A program made the translations under genes and the position numbers. This document shows, piece after piece, positions 53,369 to 62,872 of a stretch of 64,000 nucleotides of DNA. The notes under the pieces are model-generated. The model saw only the letters and a list, made by a program, of their open reading frames with translations. It was not told the DNA's origin and did not search any database. How positions within the stretch are numbered: position 1 is the first letter of the stretch; every line of letters starts with the position of its first letter. The stretch lies in the NCBI GenBank assembly GCA_004208945.1, contig SGPE01000029.1, forward strand, positions 334,870 through 398,869. The letters run 5' to 3'. This DNA comes from Pseudoalteromonas sp. CO133X. Its GTDB lineage: Bacteria > Pseudomonadota > Gammaproteobacteria > Enterobacterales > Alteromonadaceae.

Positions 53369-53500
53369 GTGGAGATCCTTTTATACTACGATAGCTAAAG
53401 GTATATATTTCTAATTAAAACTAGAATTATTAACACAGATTGCTAGAGAATTGCTTTTGAGTCAAGAGTTTCGGCTGAGAGATGTGGGGATTTTTATAAT

Positions 53501-53529
53501 AAAGTGCCAGCTATAAAAAAAGCTGGCAC
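53501..53529 (-). terminator. Terminator downstream of ridA
   Basis: On the minus strand GTGCCAGCT/AGCTGGCAC forms a nine-base stem with a T-rich loop and a following TTTATTAT tract, 20 bases after ridA. Confidence 0.78.
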
Positions 53530-53548
53530 GACAGATCAAAAGTGGCGA

Positions 53549-53941
53549 TTAGTTTGTAGAAGGTAACTCCATAATGCCATCAATCTCGACTTGTACACCT
53601 TTTGGTAATGCACGAACACCAATTGCTGCACGTGCAGGGTAAGGTTGTTTGAAGTATTGGCTCATCACGTCATTAACAATCGCGAAATTAGATAGGTCAG
53701 TTAAGAAGATATTAACCTTAACCATGTCTTGAATTTGGCCGCCGGCAGCTTGACATACAGCCGTTAAGTTTTTGAATACTTGATGAGTTTGCTCAGTAAA
53801 GTCTTCTGAAATCACTTCCATTGTTTCTGGTACAAGTGGAATTTGACCTGATAAATAAACGGCCGTGCCTACTTTAACAGCTTGGCTGTAAGTGCCAATT
53901 GCAGCAGGTGCATTATCAGTAGAAATAAAAGATTTGTTCAT
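53549..53941 (-). CDS. ridA: RidA family imine/enamine deaminase
   Basis: This 130-residue protein has [45 protein letters not shown] and the late [20 protein letters not shown], with the arginine (PARAA) and glutamate (VQVEID) used by RidA to hydrolyse reactive 2-aminoacrylate. Length matches the family. It follows spoT eleven bases later, the same order as in Pseudomonas and many relatives, so it is probably co-transcribed. Confidence 0.96.
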   Translation of the reverse strand: MNKSFISTDNAPAAIGTYSQAVKVGTAVYLSGQIPLVPETMEVISEDFTEQTHQVFKNLTAVCQAAGGQIQDMVKVNIFLTDLSNFAIVNDVMSQYFKQPYPARAAIGVRALPKGVQVEIDGIMELPSTN

Positions 53942-53952
53942 GATTATCCTTG

Positions 53953-56058
53953 TTACTTTTTACGATAGACTCGCTGTACATCAGGCATCACACGAATGCG
54001 ACGCATGATATTGGCAACGTGAACACGATTTTTCACTGTAATGCCTAAGTCTATCATGTATAAATTACTTTCTTTTTCGTCGGTTGCTATCTCGACAATG
54101 TTTGCTTGGGTTGAAGCCACAACATTGGTAAGTTTAGCGAGTGCACCCTGATGATTAATTATCTCAATCCGAAGGGCTGCAATGTATTCTTTTTCTGGGT
54201 TGTCATCCCATTTCACAACCAAGTATTTAGAGCGTTCTTTCTCCCAACCACGAATGTTTTTACATTCTTGGCGGTGAACGGTAAGGCCCTTACCTTGACT
54301 GATATGCGCAGTGATAGCATCTCCTGGTACAGGGCGACAGCATTTAGAGTAGTTAACTAACATGCCTTCGGTACCAATGATGGTTGCTTTGGCTTTCTTA
54401 GCGATATCGTTTAAGTCGTCGGTTTCTTCTTGTACTAGACGTTTTGCGATAAGTACACTCATTAGATTGCCAGAACCAATTTCAACAAGTAACTCTAGAA
54501 CAGTATTTAGCTCATGCTCTGTTAGGACACGTTGAATGTTCTCGTCTGGAATATCATCCAGTTTATGTTCGCCAAGGGCTGAATCCAGTAATCGGCGGCC
54601 AAGTAACATTGCTTCTTCGTGTTGTTGGCTCTTCAGGTAATTACGAATACCAAGACGCGCTTTTCCAGTGACGACAAAGTTTAGCCATGTCGCATTAGGA
54701 TGTGCGCCTGAGCTGGTTATCACTTCCACGGTTTGACCCGTATCAAGCGCTTTGCTCAGTGGGTGAGGCTTACGGTTTACGCGAGCTCCAACACAGGTAT
54801 TACCAACATCAGTATGAACCGCATAGGCAAAGTCAACAGCCGTTGCGCCCATAGGCAGCTCTACAATTCGGCCATCAGGGGTAAATACATAAATTTCTTC
54901 AGGGAATAGCTCTGTTTTAACGTTTTCAACAAACTCAAAAGACGAGCCTGCACTTTGCTGAAGCTCCAGTAAGCTTTGCATCCATTGGCGTGCACGTTGC
55001 TGTGCGGTATGGCCTGCGCTATCACCGGCTTTTTTATACATCCAATGAGCGGCAACCCCTTTGTCGGCCATATGATCCATGTCGTGGGTACGAATTTGAA
55101 TCTCAACAGGAATACCGTGTGGGCCAACTAATGAAGTATGAAGCGATTGATAACCATTGGTTTTTGGCACCGCAATGTAATCTTTAAAGCGGGTTTCGAT
55201 TGGCTTGTAAAGGTTATGAGCAACACCTAACACGCGATAACAGGTATCCATGCTGTCTACGTTAATGCGAAACGCATAAATATCCATCACTTCATTAAAC
55301 GACAGCTCTTTATTAAGCATTTTTTTGTAAATGCTGTAGAGGTGTTTTTCGCGACCTGAAATAGTGGCGTCGATACCTGCTTCTTCTAAGCGTGCTTCTA
55401 TTTCACTTTTAATGTTACTGATGACTTCTTTTCGATTACCGCGAGCTTTTACCACTTCAGATTTTAAAGCGCGATGACGCATTGGGTAGAGTGCCTGAAA
55501 GCCTAAATCTTCCAGTTCATTTTTAATATCATGAATACCTAAACGGTTAGCGATTGGCGCATAAATTTCGAGTGTTTCGCGGGCAATACGACGGCGTTTG
55601 TCGGGACGAAGTGCGCCTAAAGTGCGCATATTATGTGTTCGGTCAGCAAGCTTGATCAAGATAACACGAATATCTTGAGTCATGGCCATAATCATTTTGC
55701 GATAATTTTCAGCTTGGAATTCTTTTTTATCTTTAAAGCTGAGCTTATCGAGCTTACTTACCCCTTCTACCAGTTCGGCGACAGTATCACCAAATATTTC
55801 GGCTAAATCTTGTTGACTAAAATCGGTATCTTCAATCACATCATGCATCAGGGCTGCCATGAGTGTTTCGTGATCTAAATGCATACCAGCAAGAATTTGT
55901 GTCACTTCGACGGGGTGGGTAATGTAGGGCTCGCCGCTTGAGCGAGTTTGCCCTTCGTGGGCTTCACGAGCTACCACGTAGGCTTTTTGTACCAGCTCTA
56001 TATCAGCAGGCGACAAATATTCGGAAATTTTCTTTTTTAGACCTTCAAAAAGATACAA
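53953..56058 (-). CDS. spoT: SpoT, bifunctional (p)ppGpp synthetase/hydrolase
   Basis: The start is probably TTG 56058, preceded by GGAG seven bases upstream and giving [10 protein letters not shown], the exact family N-terminus with 701 residues; E. coli SpoT has 702. The longer frame to 56136 adds 26 residues that match nothing. HD hydrolase ([12 protein letters not shown], then [13 protein letters not shown]), synthetase ([14 protein letters not shown], then [15 protein letters not shown]), TGS ([15 protein letters not shown]) and ACT ([16 protein letters not shown]) domains follow in order. It degrades and makes the stringent alarmone. Confidence 0.96.
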   Translation of the reverse strand: MYLFEGLKKKISEYLSPADIELVQKAYVVAREAHEGQTRSSGEPYITHPVEVTQILAGMHLDHETLMAALMHDVIEDTDFSQQDLAEIFGDTVAELVEGVSKLDKLSFKDKKEFQAENYRKMIMAMTQDIRVILIKLADRTHNMRTLGALRPDKRRRIARETLEIYAPIANRLGIHDIKNELEDLGFQALYPMRHRALKSEVVKARGNRKEVISNIKSEIEARLEEAGIDATISGREKHLYSIYKKMLNKELSFNEVMDIYAFRINVDSMDTCYRVLGVAHNLYKPIETRFKDYIAVPKTNGYQSLHTSLVGPHGIPVEIQIRTHDMDHMADKGVAAHWMYKKAGDSAGHTAQQRARQWMQSLLELQQSAGSSFEFVENVKTELFPEEIYVFTPDGRIVELPMGATAVDFAYAVHTDVGNTCVGARVNRKPHPLSKALDTGQTVEVITSSGAHPNATWLNFVVTGKARLGIRNYLKSQQHEEAMLLGRRLLDSALGEHKLDDIPDENIQRVLTEHELNTVLELLVEIGSGNLMSVLIAKRLVQEETDDLNDIAKKAKATIIGTEGMLVNYSKCCRPVPGDAITAHISQGKGLTVHRQECKNIRGWEKERSKYLVVKWDDNPEKEYIAALRIEIINHQGALAKLTNVVASTQANIVEIATDEKESNLYMIDLGITVKNRVHVANIMRRIRVMPDVQRVYRKK

Positions 56059-56188
56059 AGTCACACTCCAATGCGCTAATGAAGTAAATCGGTAACGGTA
56101 TGAATAGAATATACGATGAAAAGAAGGGCTTGCCAACGGCTAGTGCAGAAATACTAGCCGTATAGCGAAATCAAAGCGGGGAGCTTGA

Positions 56189-56464
56189 TTATTGGTTACC
56201 ACCAACGATAGCAGCAACAGCAGCCATTTCAGCGGCTTCTTGGTGTTGTTGTTCTTCACGGTCAATTAAGTCCATTGAAGAGCTGTCAACCAACCCTTTT
56301 TCAATTTCACGTAAAGCAATGACTGTCGGTTTGTCATTTTCAGCATCAACAAGTGGGTCTTTACCACCTACTGCGATTTGGCGGGCACGACGAGCCGCAA
56401 CTAAAATTAAGTCAAAACGATTACCAATTGCATCTACTGCATCTTCAACAGTTACGCGAGCCAT
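56189..56464 (-). CDS. rpoZ: RNA polymerase omega subunit
   Basis: This 91-residue protein starts [20 protein letters not shown] and has the core [18 protein letters not shown] and [14 protein letters not shown] of the omega subunit. Omega helps assembly and (p)ppGpp binding of RNA polymerase. It lies between gmk and spoT, the standard order, and is probably in the same operon. Confidence 0.97.
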   Translation of the reverse strand: MARVTVEDAVDAIGNRFDLILVAARRARQIAVGGKDPLVDAENDKPTVIALREIEKGLVDSSSMDLIDREEQQHQEAAEMAAVAAIVGGNQ

Positions 56465-56569
56465 CTTAGCACTCCAAATAAATTTTTAAGCAAAGGCGTA
56501 GTTTACTGTACCAAGTTACATTCGCCAATAGCTTGTGGTTAATTTTTATCTTTATTACCTAAAATTGTA

Positions 56570-57190
56570 TTATTTAAGTAAGGCGTTCAATAATTCTTGA
56601 TGGCGAATAGTTTGGCTTTTGAGTGACAAACGTTTTGCCATTACAATTGTTTCGATTTCAGCAAGCGCAGTATCAAAGTCATCATTCACAACCACATAAT
56701 CATATTCATTATAGTGGGATGTTTCAGATTGTGCCTTTGCCATTCTGCCAGCGATTACCTCAGCAGAGTCTTGACCACGGTTATTTAAACGTGATTCAAG
56801 CTCTTCTTTAGACGGCGGAAGAATGAAGATGGTTTCAACATCATCCACTAATTTGCGGATTTGCTGAGCACCTTGCCAATCGATATCTAAAAATACGTCA
56901 ATGCCAGCGTCGAGCTGAGTTTCAATCGCTTTTTTAGAGGTGCCGTAATAATTATCGAAAACTTGCGCCCATTCAAAGAAATCATTCTTGTCAATCAGTG
57001 CTTTAAACTCCTCAACCGACACAAAATGATAATGCACACCGTTTTCTTCGCCAGGGCGAGGTGAACGCGTTGTGTGTGAAACCGATACCTTCATATCGCT
57101 GTGTTTGTTTAGTAATGCACTAATTAAGCTTGATTTACCTGCACCTGAAGGGGCAGATAAGATAAATAAATTTCCGCGAGTTTGCGCCAT
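56570..57190 (-). CDS. gmk: Guanylate kinase
   Basis: This 206-residue enzyme phosphorylates GMP to GDP. The P-loop is [16 protein letters not shown] near residue 10, followed by [20 protein letters not shown] for GMP binding and [15 protein letters not shown]. Length matches E. coli Gmk (207). It is the first gene of the gmk-rpoZ-spoT-ridA operon. The region upstream (57191-61095) is a foreign island separating it from yicC, with which it is usually linked in relatives. Confidence 0.97.
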   Translation of the reverse strand: MAQTRGNLFILSAPSGAGKSSLISALLNKHSDMKVSVSHTTRSPRPGEENGVHYHFVSVEEFKALIDKNDFFEWAQVFDNYYGTSKKAIETQLDAGIDVFLDIDWQGAQQIRKLVDDVETIFILPPSKEELESRLNNRGQDSAEVIAGRMAKAQSETSHYNEYDYVVVNDDFDTALAEIETIVMAKRLSLKSQTIRHQELLNALLK

Positions 57191-57754
57191 GATCTGTCTC
57201 TATTGAAAATAAATAGGCCCAGACTATCGCTAATCCAAGCCTTTAATTTATCTATTGTACTTTATTTCGTTAAAAGTGCTCAAGTTAGAGTCTTGTTACA
57301 AAAGATTCAGTGGAATCTATTTTAACTGTTATTGAATTATACTGAATCTAGGCTTTCAATGGGCTTAATGTCGGCAATAAGACGATATCCATCAGACTTT
57401 TTTGGAATAGCTGTAGGTTTTAGAAAGGTTGAGCCTCTTAGTTGACTGGAAAAGCTCAAGCTGAATCGCGATGCTTTCTTGTCAAAACTGCACACTTCTA
57501 GGTTTTGGTCACATAGCGGTAAGTTAAAAAGTATTGGTTGTGGTTATTTTACTCAAAGGTACAGAAATGCAAGTAAGTTTATCAATAGCATATAGCGAAC
57601 CTATTTTGCTGTATCAGGCGTTGTAATTGAATTTTTTGTAGATTTATTGGAGTGTTTTTGTTAAAGGTGGTTGGTTGTTTAGTTTTATGGTTTTTCTATA
57701 AACTAATCCTAAAGGATTTCTTGATACATGGGTATATTTATTGGATGGAGTAAA
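57191..57754. other. Left edge of the genomic island, mostly non-coding
   Basis: This 564-base region upstream of gmk holds the gmk promoter area, a decayed reading frame on the minus strand at 57337-57543 and the AT-rich leader of the next gene. It marks the left boundary of the island. I saw no direct repeat of the yicC end here. Confidence 0.5.
57337..57543 (-). pseudogene. Possible C-terminal gene fragment
   Basis: An open minus-strand frame of 68 codons without ATG reads like a protein end (FDKKASRFSLSFSSQLRGST, then DGYRLIADIKPIES) and stops at 57337. The amino acid mix and lack of a start suggest a remnant left by insertion or deletion. I do not recognise it. It could also be a chance open frame. 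Confidence 0.35.
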
Positions 57755-58192
57755 ATGAGTATGTTAAAAAAAGTGAGCGTAGCTGCATCTTTCGCAACAA
57801 TAGTTGGTACTTTAATTGCTGGGTATTCCGCTTTTGTATCTTCAGGTGAAGCTAGAGTTAATCAAACTATTAATGGGGAAAAGAATACGGTGATAGGTGA
57901 GGTTTCTGGGCAGTTAACTATAAATTATAATGATACTGGTTCTAAATCTCAGAATCTAGTTTTGCGAAATAGAAGTACGGGAGTAAGCTTAATCATATCT
58001 GAGCCGAATATTATGGCTGCAACCGATAAGTCAAAGCACGTATGTAATGCAATAGCTGGTACACCTGTTGCTCTTACTGGTCGAGTTGCAGACATGAATG
58101 GAATACCAATGTGGAAAGAAGTTTCTATTTTAAAAGGTGATTGTGCAGGGAAGGTTGGTTGGGCTTCAGTTTCTGTATTAGGCTATGACTGA
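57755..58192 (+). CDS. Island protein with N-terminal membrane helix and SH3-like end
   Basis: The start is probably ATG 57755 behind GGATGGAG (145 residues); ATG 57728 with AAAGGA is the alternative (154). A helix VSVAASFATIVGTLIAGYSAF anchors it. The middle, rich in N, T and G, resembles beta strands (RVNQTINGEKNTVIGEVSGQ). The end (VALTGRVADMNGIPMWKEVS, then CAGKVGWAS) looks like a bacterial SH3 domain with two cysteines (HVCNAI and GDCAGK). I do not recognise the family. It lies alone on the plus strand, facing the defence-like gene pair. Confidence 0.6.
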   Translation: MSMLKKVSVAASFATIVGTLIAGYSAFVSSGEARVNQTINGEKNTVIGEVSGQLTINYNDTGSKSQNLVLRNRSTGVSLIISEPNIMAATDKSKHVCNAIAGTPVALTGRVADMNGIPMWKEVSILKGDCAGKVGWASVSVLGYD

Positions 58193-58270
58193 TAAATTTT
58201 ATAGTGTTTAAGGGCAGCTCTTAATATTTTTAAGACACTGCCAATCAAAGTTTAATTCTCAATCAACTTA

Positions 58271-58720
58271 CTATAAGAAACAGTGTATGATTACCCCACC
58301 GAATATTGAAATTAAGATTTGCAGTAAATATAGTGGCCTAACAGCTCGTCGCATCAAGTAATCGAATCGTGTACATATGCAGTTCCTATCTATTTCGGTG
58401 ACTAGATTAGGATTTAGTTTTAAATCATTTGACTCCATTTCTAGAGCTTTTTCATAAAGCTTTCTGTATACATTTTCAAGCATAAAAAAGTAAGCATCAA
58501 GCCACCAAAATAAGAATATTGGAAGTAATGTTAAAAGGAAGAAAAGCTCATTTTTTAAAGCACCGCCAACAGCGATTAGTGCTGTCAAAACGGTTATTGA
58601 CCATCCTTTTATCAAAAAAGAATTATTGGCCATTCGATTGATAACACCTTGAATAAGGGTTAAATGCGCCACTTTTAGTGTAGTTGAGTTTTCATCCATT
58701 TCACCAAGTTCCTGTATCAT
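58271..58720 (-). CDS. Small membrane partner of the TIR protein
   Basis: ATG 58720 with AAGGA nine bases upstream gives 149 residues; the frame is open to 58768 but then overlaps the TIR gene. Helices lie near residues 34-50 (WSITVLTALIAVGGALKN), 55-75 (LFFLLTLLPIFLFWWLDAYF) and the C-terminus (LYLLQILISIFGGVIIHCFL). The N-terminal LKVAHLTLIQGVINRMANNS block is a pattern I recall from small membrane proteins of defence islands. It starts 13 bases after the TIR stop and should be co-expressed. A role as membrane effector of the TIR protein is inference. Confidence 0.62.
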   Translation of the reverse strand: MIQELGEMDENSTTLKVAHLTLIQGVINRMANNSFLIKGWSITVLTALIAVGGALKNELFFLLTLLPIFLFWWLDAYFFMLENVYRKLYEKALEMESNDLKLNPNLVTEIDRNCICTRFDYLMRRAVRPLYLLQILISIFGGVIIHCFL

Positions 58721-58733
58721 TGAGTGGTTTTCC

Positions 58734-59552
58734 TTAAAGATTATATAGGTTTTGGCAACCTTTAGCATGATCCCTATATAGTTGAGTCAAAGCATCATAT
58801 CCTTTGTCTTCGTTGCAATGGTCAGCCCACTTTTTTAAATTTTCATAATTTAATTTATTCAGGTGTTTAACATTTACTTTATGGATCATTTGGAAGCTTT
58901 TAGCCTTTTCAACAATTATTTCAAGATCAGCTGTATGTGATGCAGGTGAGTAAAAAGCTCGTTTTGAATTTGGCGACTGTTTCTTTTCAATTAAAGCACT
59001 AGTCTGTAATTCGGCCATTATCCACGGAGAAAAAGTGTATTGCTCCCTATCTTCTTCTAGAGAAATATTGCGAATAGCATTTTCAGTGTTTAGAAAGAGT
59101 AAGCATTCTGAACGCTCAATCATACTGTTCAAAGCATTTGACAACATCATATGAACATGACTGGTTGTATAGTTTCTTATTTCATAACTATAGTCTTTTG
59201 TTTCTTCACGGTATGCGTATTTATTATCTATTTGCTTCAGTAATTTATCTGCAAAACCCCAGACAGTAGAGTCAATGAAGGACTCAATTTTAAATTCATG
59301 ATAAAGCCAGTTGGCTAGCTTCAAAGCGAGTTCTCTGTCTTTGCTTGAATGTGAGATAAAGACATGGCTGCCCTCAATTTCAGGAAACCATTCTTTTTTT
59401 AAGGCGTCTCCATTGAGCAGGCCTTCGTCATTGTAGAAATTTTCTAGTGATTTTTTAACGCTTTCCTCTCTACTTTTTAATATTTGCTCATACTCACTAG
59501 GTGAGTCGAAATGGCTATCGTTATTGATCTTAAGATTAAAGCCTTGAAACAT
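58734..59552 (-). CDS. TIR-domain protein, candidate anti-phage effector
   Basis: This 272-residue protein has a TIR fold from about residue 61: HVFISHSSKDRELALKLANW (63-82), FIDSTVWGFADKLLKQID, ERSECLLFLNTENA and SPWIMAELQTS, whose glutamate (about residue 181) is placed like the NADase catalytic residue of TIR enzymes. Residues 1-60 and the last 80 are extra and unrecognised. TIR proteins in bacteria often deplete NAD during phage infection. Its partner is the membrane gene 13 bases downstream. Island location supports a defence role, which is inferred. Confidence 0.78.
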   Translation of the reverse strand: MFQGFNLKINNDSHFDSPSEYEQILKSREESVKKSLENFYNDEGLLNGDALKKEWFPEIEGSHVFISHSSKDRELALKLANWLYHEFKIESFIDSTVWGFADKLLKQIDNKYAYREETKDYSYEIRNYTTSHVHMMLSNALNSMIERSECLLFLNTENAIRNISLEEDREQYTFSPWIMAELQTSALIEKKQSPNSKRAFYSPASHTADLEIIVEKAKSFQMIHKVNVKHLNKLNYENLKKWADHCNEDKGYDALTQLYRDHAKGCQNLYNL

Positions 59553-59643
59553 TTTAACTCCTTGTTTTTAACTTATTCAGTATCTTGTTGTTTTCCATGT
59601 TAATTAAATTTTCTGGGAGAAGAAAATACTATTTTGCATTTTT

Positions 59644-59682
59644 ATTCAGGCTGTCATACGAGTGTTACATGACAGTCTGAAT
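59644..59682. repeat. Inverted repeat between TIR gene and integrase
   Basis: ATTCAGGCTGTCAT (59644-59657) and ATGACAGTCTGAAT (59669-59682) form a 14-base stem with one G:T pair and an 11-base loop. No T-run follows, so it is unlikely to be a simple terminator. It may be a recombination or transfer-origin-like site. Confidence 0.5.
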
Positions 59683-59718
59683 AATGAAACGATTGTAGGA
59701 GTTTTTAGCTATCGCTAT

Positions 59719-60777
59719 CTAAATCATATCTGCTAATCTACAAGAAATCTGACTTAATGCTTCTCTTCGCTTATCCAAATAATCATGCCTATCATAGATC
59801 CCCTCTACGCCTTTAAGTTTATGGTTTAAACATCGCTCGGCGATATGACCAGCTACGCCATTGCTTGCAAGTAGGCTTCGACAGGTGCGGCGTAGGTCAT
59901 GGACGGTAAAGTGGGGTACGGGCATTTTGTCTTCACGAAATAGCTTTTGAATGGCGGCATTGAGTGTGTCGGGGCTGATATGTCCAAAGCGCTTGCTGGC
60001 TCTGCGGTTCGGAAAGACATAGTCAGAGCCAAAGGCGCGTATTTGCAACTCTTTGAGCCATTCAATGACGATGGGGCTTAATGGCACGGTTATGCCTCGG
60101 CCTGTTTTGCTGCGCTCCTGTGGAATATGCCAAAGTGCTTCTTTAAGATCAAATTCAGCCCATTTTGCAGCGATAAGCTCACCCTTTCTCACACCTAAAC
60201 AAAGTAGCAGCGAAAAGGCTAAATAGTTGTCGCGGGTAAATTGGTCAGAGTTTTCCCGCAGGCATTGATACACCTTCTCTAGTTCTTCAAGTGATAGGGC
60301 GCGGCTACGGCTTTGCTCTACACCGCCCGCATCTGACACATTAAATGCTTCAGCTGGGTTTGAGGTGCGTAAATCTAGCTTAATTGCGTGTCTGAATAGC
60401 TGCTTGCAGTACATGAGCGCGTCATTTGCAATGCTTGGACGGTCACTTTGTGCAATGCGCTGTATCGCGCCGCGAATATCTCTAGGGTTTACTTTTTCGA
60501 TTGCTAACCCACCAAAATAAGGGGCCAGATCTTTGGTATAAATATGTCTAGGGATATTTGGGTGCTTTAAGCGTTTTTCGCATTCTTGCAGCCAGTCTTC
60601 GGCAAGATCATTGACAGTTTTTAAGGTTTCGTTATCGAGGCGCTTTCGTTCTTCTAAAGGGTCAACACCATCATTATTAAGATCGACTTTAATTTGTGCG
60701 GTTTTGAGTTTGGCATCAACTAAAGAAATGTCTGGGTATTTACCTAAAGTCATTTCTTTGCGTTTACCGTGGCTCAT
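59719..60777 (-). CDS. Tyrosine integrase (P4 type), 5' end probably disrupted
   Basis: From ATG 60777 the frame gives 352 residues, beginning MSHGKRKEMTLGKYPDISL, which in intact P4-type integrases is about residue 45-60. Upstream, the right frame continues (AVGKYAVGNGLYFRVSAEGS) but runs into an A8 tract near 60876-60883 and a stop, with the likely original start in another frame without a start codon. So the N-terminal arm-binding part is probably lost by frameshift and start loss. The catalytic domain is complete (GVRKGEL, HDLRRT, LNHK, IYDRHDY). It lies next to the yicC 3' end, a known island site. Confidence 0.82.
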   Translation of the reverse strand: MSHGKRKEMTLGKYPDISLVDAKLKTAQIKVDLNNDGVDPLEERKRLDNETLKTVNDLAEDWLQECEKRLKHPNIPRHIYTKDLAPYFGGLAIEKVNPRDIRGAIQRIAQSDRPSIANDALMYCKQLFRHAIKLDLRTSNPAEAFNVSDAGGVEQSRSRALSLEELEKVYQCLRENSDQFTRDNYLAFSLLLCLGVRKGELIAAKWAEFDLKEALWHIPQERSKTGRGITVPLSPIVIEWLKELQIRAFGSDYVFPNRRASKRFGHISPDTLNAAIQKLFREDKMPVPHFTVHDLRRTCRSLLASNGVAGHIAERCLNHKLKGVEGIYDRHDYLDKRREALSQISCRLADMI

Positions 60778-61095
60778 ATAACGAACAATGAAAAAAGCAC
60801 TCCCTTCAGCACTGACGCGAAAGTATAGGCCATTCCCTACTGCATATTTTCCAACAGCTTGATTTTTAATAAAACTTTTGATTTTTTTTGAACTGTGATT
60901 TCAACCTCTTATGTGAGAAATGGTGACAGGTTCCTATAATTTTAGGACGATTTTCAGATTTTGAAAAATCTATCACCATTCCTGTCACCACTTTTGCTTA
61001 ACAAAGAGCAATTCGGGGTAACAGGTTGAAACACGTAAAACTTATAACTAATAGATTTTAAAGGCTATTTTAACGCTCAGAAACAGCCTGAAACA
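60778..61095. other. Right end of the island, between integrase and yicC
   Basis: This 318-base stretch holds the decayed integrase 5' end, a spaced inverted repeat (60921-60990) and the expected attachment site near the yicC stop. No gene is seen. Confidence 0.6.
60921..60990. repeat. Spaced perfect inverted repeat upstream of the integrase
   Basis: TGGTGACAGG at 60921-60930 and CCTGTCACCA at 60981-60990 are exact inverses 50 bases apart. Such a pair between an integrase and the attachment end may be arm-type binding sites. Confidence 0.7.
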
Positions 61096-61956
61096 TTACT
61101 CAATATTCTGAATTTGTTCGCGCATTTGCTCGATTAACACTTTTAGCTCTACCGCAGCGTTAGTGATGTCACTGTTGATAGACTTTGATGCTAAGGTGTT
61201 TGCTTCACGGTTAAACTCTTGCATCATAAAATCTAGGCGTCGGCCACATGCGCCGCCTTTAGTTAGGATTTTTTTGGTTTCTTTAACATGCGACTTTAAG
61301 CGGTCGAGTTCTTCGGCTACATCTTGTTTTTGTGCTAGGTAAATTAGCTCTTGTTCAAGGCGAGATTCGTCGATGTCGGTTTTTAGTTCTTCTAGCTTTT
61401 GGTTTAATTTTTCGCGCTGCCATTTAGCGATTTCTGGTAAGTGGCTTTCCACAATGGCTACTTGTTCTAAAATTGCATCAAGGCGAGTAGCTATCATTTC
61501 TTGCAAGTTTGCGCCTTCATCGCCGCGAGCTTGTTTGAAATCTTCAATTACATCATCGAACCCCGCAATTAAATCTTTATTTACGCTATCCATGTCGAGC
61601 TCTTCAGCTTCCATAACACCTGGCCAACGTAAAATATCAACAGGGTTGATGTCACCATTGCTTTGTTGCTGCACCCATTGTGCGCTTTTTATTAGCTGCT
61701 CAGCGAGTGATTCATTAATACTAAGCTCACCAACATGGGCAGGGTTTGCTGCAAATTTTAAGAAAACTTCAACTTTACCGCGTTGTAAGTTTTTGCGTAA
61801 ACGCTCACGAATAACAGGCTCCATGCCACGGAATTGCTCAGGTGCGCGGATAAAAGTTTCAAGGTAACGTTGGTTTACTGAACGAATTTCCCAAGTGCCA
61901 GTGCCCCATTCGCCTTTAATTTCGCGGCGCGCATAAGCTGTCATGCTGTGGATCAT
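61096..61956 (-). CDS. yicC: YicC family endoribonuclease
   Basis: This 286-residue protein starts MIHSMTAYARREIKGEWGTG, keeps the SVNQRYLETFIRAPEQFRGM block, and ends with GRRLDFMMQEFNREANTLASKS and QIQNIE, all typical of YicC (E. coli 287). YicC has been described as an endoribonuclease acting on small RNAs. Its 3' end at 61096 is intact and borders the island, as expected for integration that rebuilds the gene end. It is divergent from rph. Confidence 0.94.
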   Translation of the reverse strand: MIHSMTAYARREIKGEWGTGTWEIRSVNQRYLETFIRAPEQFRGMEPVIRERLRKNLQRGKVEVFLKFAANPAHVGELSINESLAEQLIKSAQWVQQQSNGDINPVDILRWPGVMEAEELDMDSVNKDLIAGFDDVIEDFKQARGDEGANLQEMIATRLDAILEQVAIVESHLPEIAKWQREKLNQKLEELKTDIDESRLEQELIYLAQKQDVAEELDRLKSHVKETKKILTKGGACGRRLDFMMQEFNREANTLASKSINSDITNAAVELKVLIEQMREQIQNIE

Positions 61957-62136
61957 GGATGATTTCCTAGTGTTATTTGTTTACAAAGTTGACTGATTAT
62001 ACCGCATCAGTTTTTAACCTCTAGCGTAAATTTTCTGAAATGTTCTTTTCTGTGGCAGTTAATCGTGTAAATCAACATGGCATCTGTTCGTATATATACT
62101 TATAATGTGGCAAATTCTGAATTAAGGGGATCGTTA

Positions 62137-62850
62137 ATGCGTCCAAGCGAAAGAACACCTAACCAAATTAGACCAGTTACATTTACACGCAATTACACTA
62201 TGCATGCTGAAGGCTCAGTGTTAGTAGAGTTTGGAAATACTAAAGTTTTGTGTACAGCGACAGTTGAAGCTGGTGTACCGCGCTTTATGAAAGGCCAAGG
62301 TAAAGGTTGGGTTACGGCTGAGTACGGTATGTTACCTCGTTCAACACATACTCGTAATGGTCGTGAAGCATCGCGCGGTAAGCAGGGCGGTCGTACTATG
62401 GAAATTCAACGCTTAATCGCACGTGCACTTCGTGCCGCGGTTGACTTAAAAGCGTTAGGCGAAAACACCATTACTATCGATTGTGATGTTATTCAAGCTG
62501 ATGGCGGTACGCGTACAGCATCAATCAGTGGTGCATGTGTTGCTTTAGTTGATGCGCTTACTTATATGCGTAGTAAAGGTATGATCAATTCAAACCCGCT
62601 TAAGCATATGATTGCGGCAATCTCAGTAGGTGTGTATAAAGGTCAACCAATTAGTGACCTTGAGTACCTAGAAGATTCTGAAGCAGAAACAGACATGAAC
62701 GTGATCTTGACTGAAACAGGCAAAATCATCGAAATTCAAGGTACAGCTGAAGGTGAGCCTTTCTCATTCGATGAACTAGATGAGTTACTTACATTAGCTA
62801 AGCACTCAATCCGTGAGATTATCGACATTCAAAAGCAAGCATTAGCATAA
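62137..62850 (+). CDS. rph: RNase PH
   Basis: ATG 62137 behind AAGGGGA gives 237 residues, like E. coli (238); the open frame to 62077 is not used. The protein starts [20 protein letters not shown] and has [31 protein letters not shown], and [20 protein letters not shown] with catalytic aspartates. It trims tRNA 3' ends phosphorolytically. It is followed 22 bases later by pyrE, as in E. coli, but without room for the pyrE attenuator known there. Confidence 0.97.
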   Translation: MRPSERTPNQIRPVTFTRNYTMHAEGSVLVEFGNTKVLCTATVEAGVPRFMKGQGKGWVTAEYGMLPRSTHTRNGREASRGKQGGRTMEIQRLIARALRAAVDLKALGENTITIDCDVIQADGGTRTASISGACVALVDALTYMRSKGMINSNPLKHMIAAISVGVYKGQPISDLEYLEDSEAETDMNVILTETGKIIEIQGTAEGEPFSFDELDELLTLAKHSIREIIDIQKQALA

Positions 62851-62872
62851 TAAAGAAGTAGGTTGATTCGTT

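Noticed and set aside
56059-56136. Upstream ATG extension of spoT
   Set aside because: The extra 26 residues do not fit the family, and the TTG start has the ribosome site.
61373-61867. 164-codon plus-strand open frame
   Set aside because: It is fully antisense to yicC, whose protein is well recognised.
62077-62136. Upstream ATG extension of rph
   Set aside because: The family N-terminus starts at MRPSERTP, and AAGGGGA precedes that ATG.
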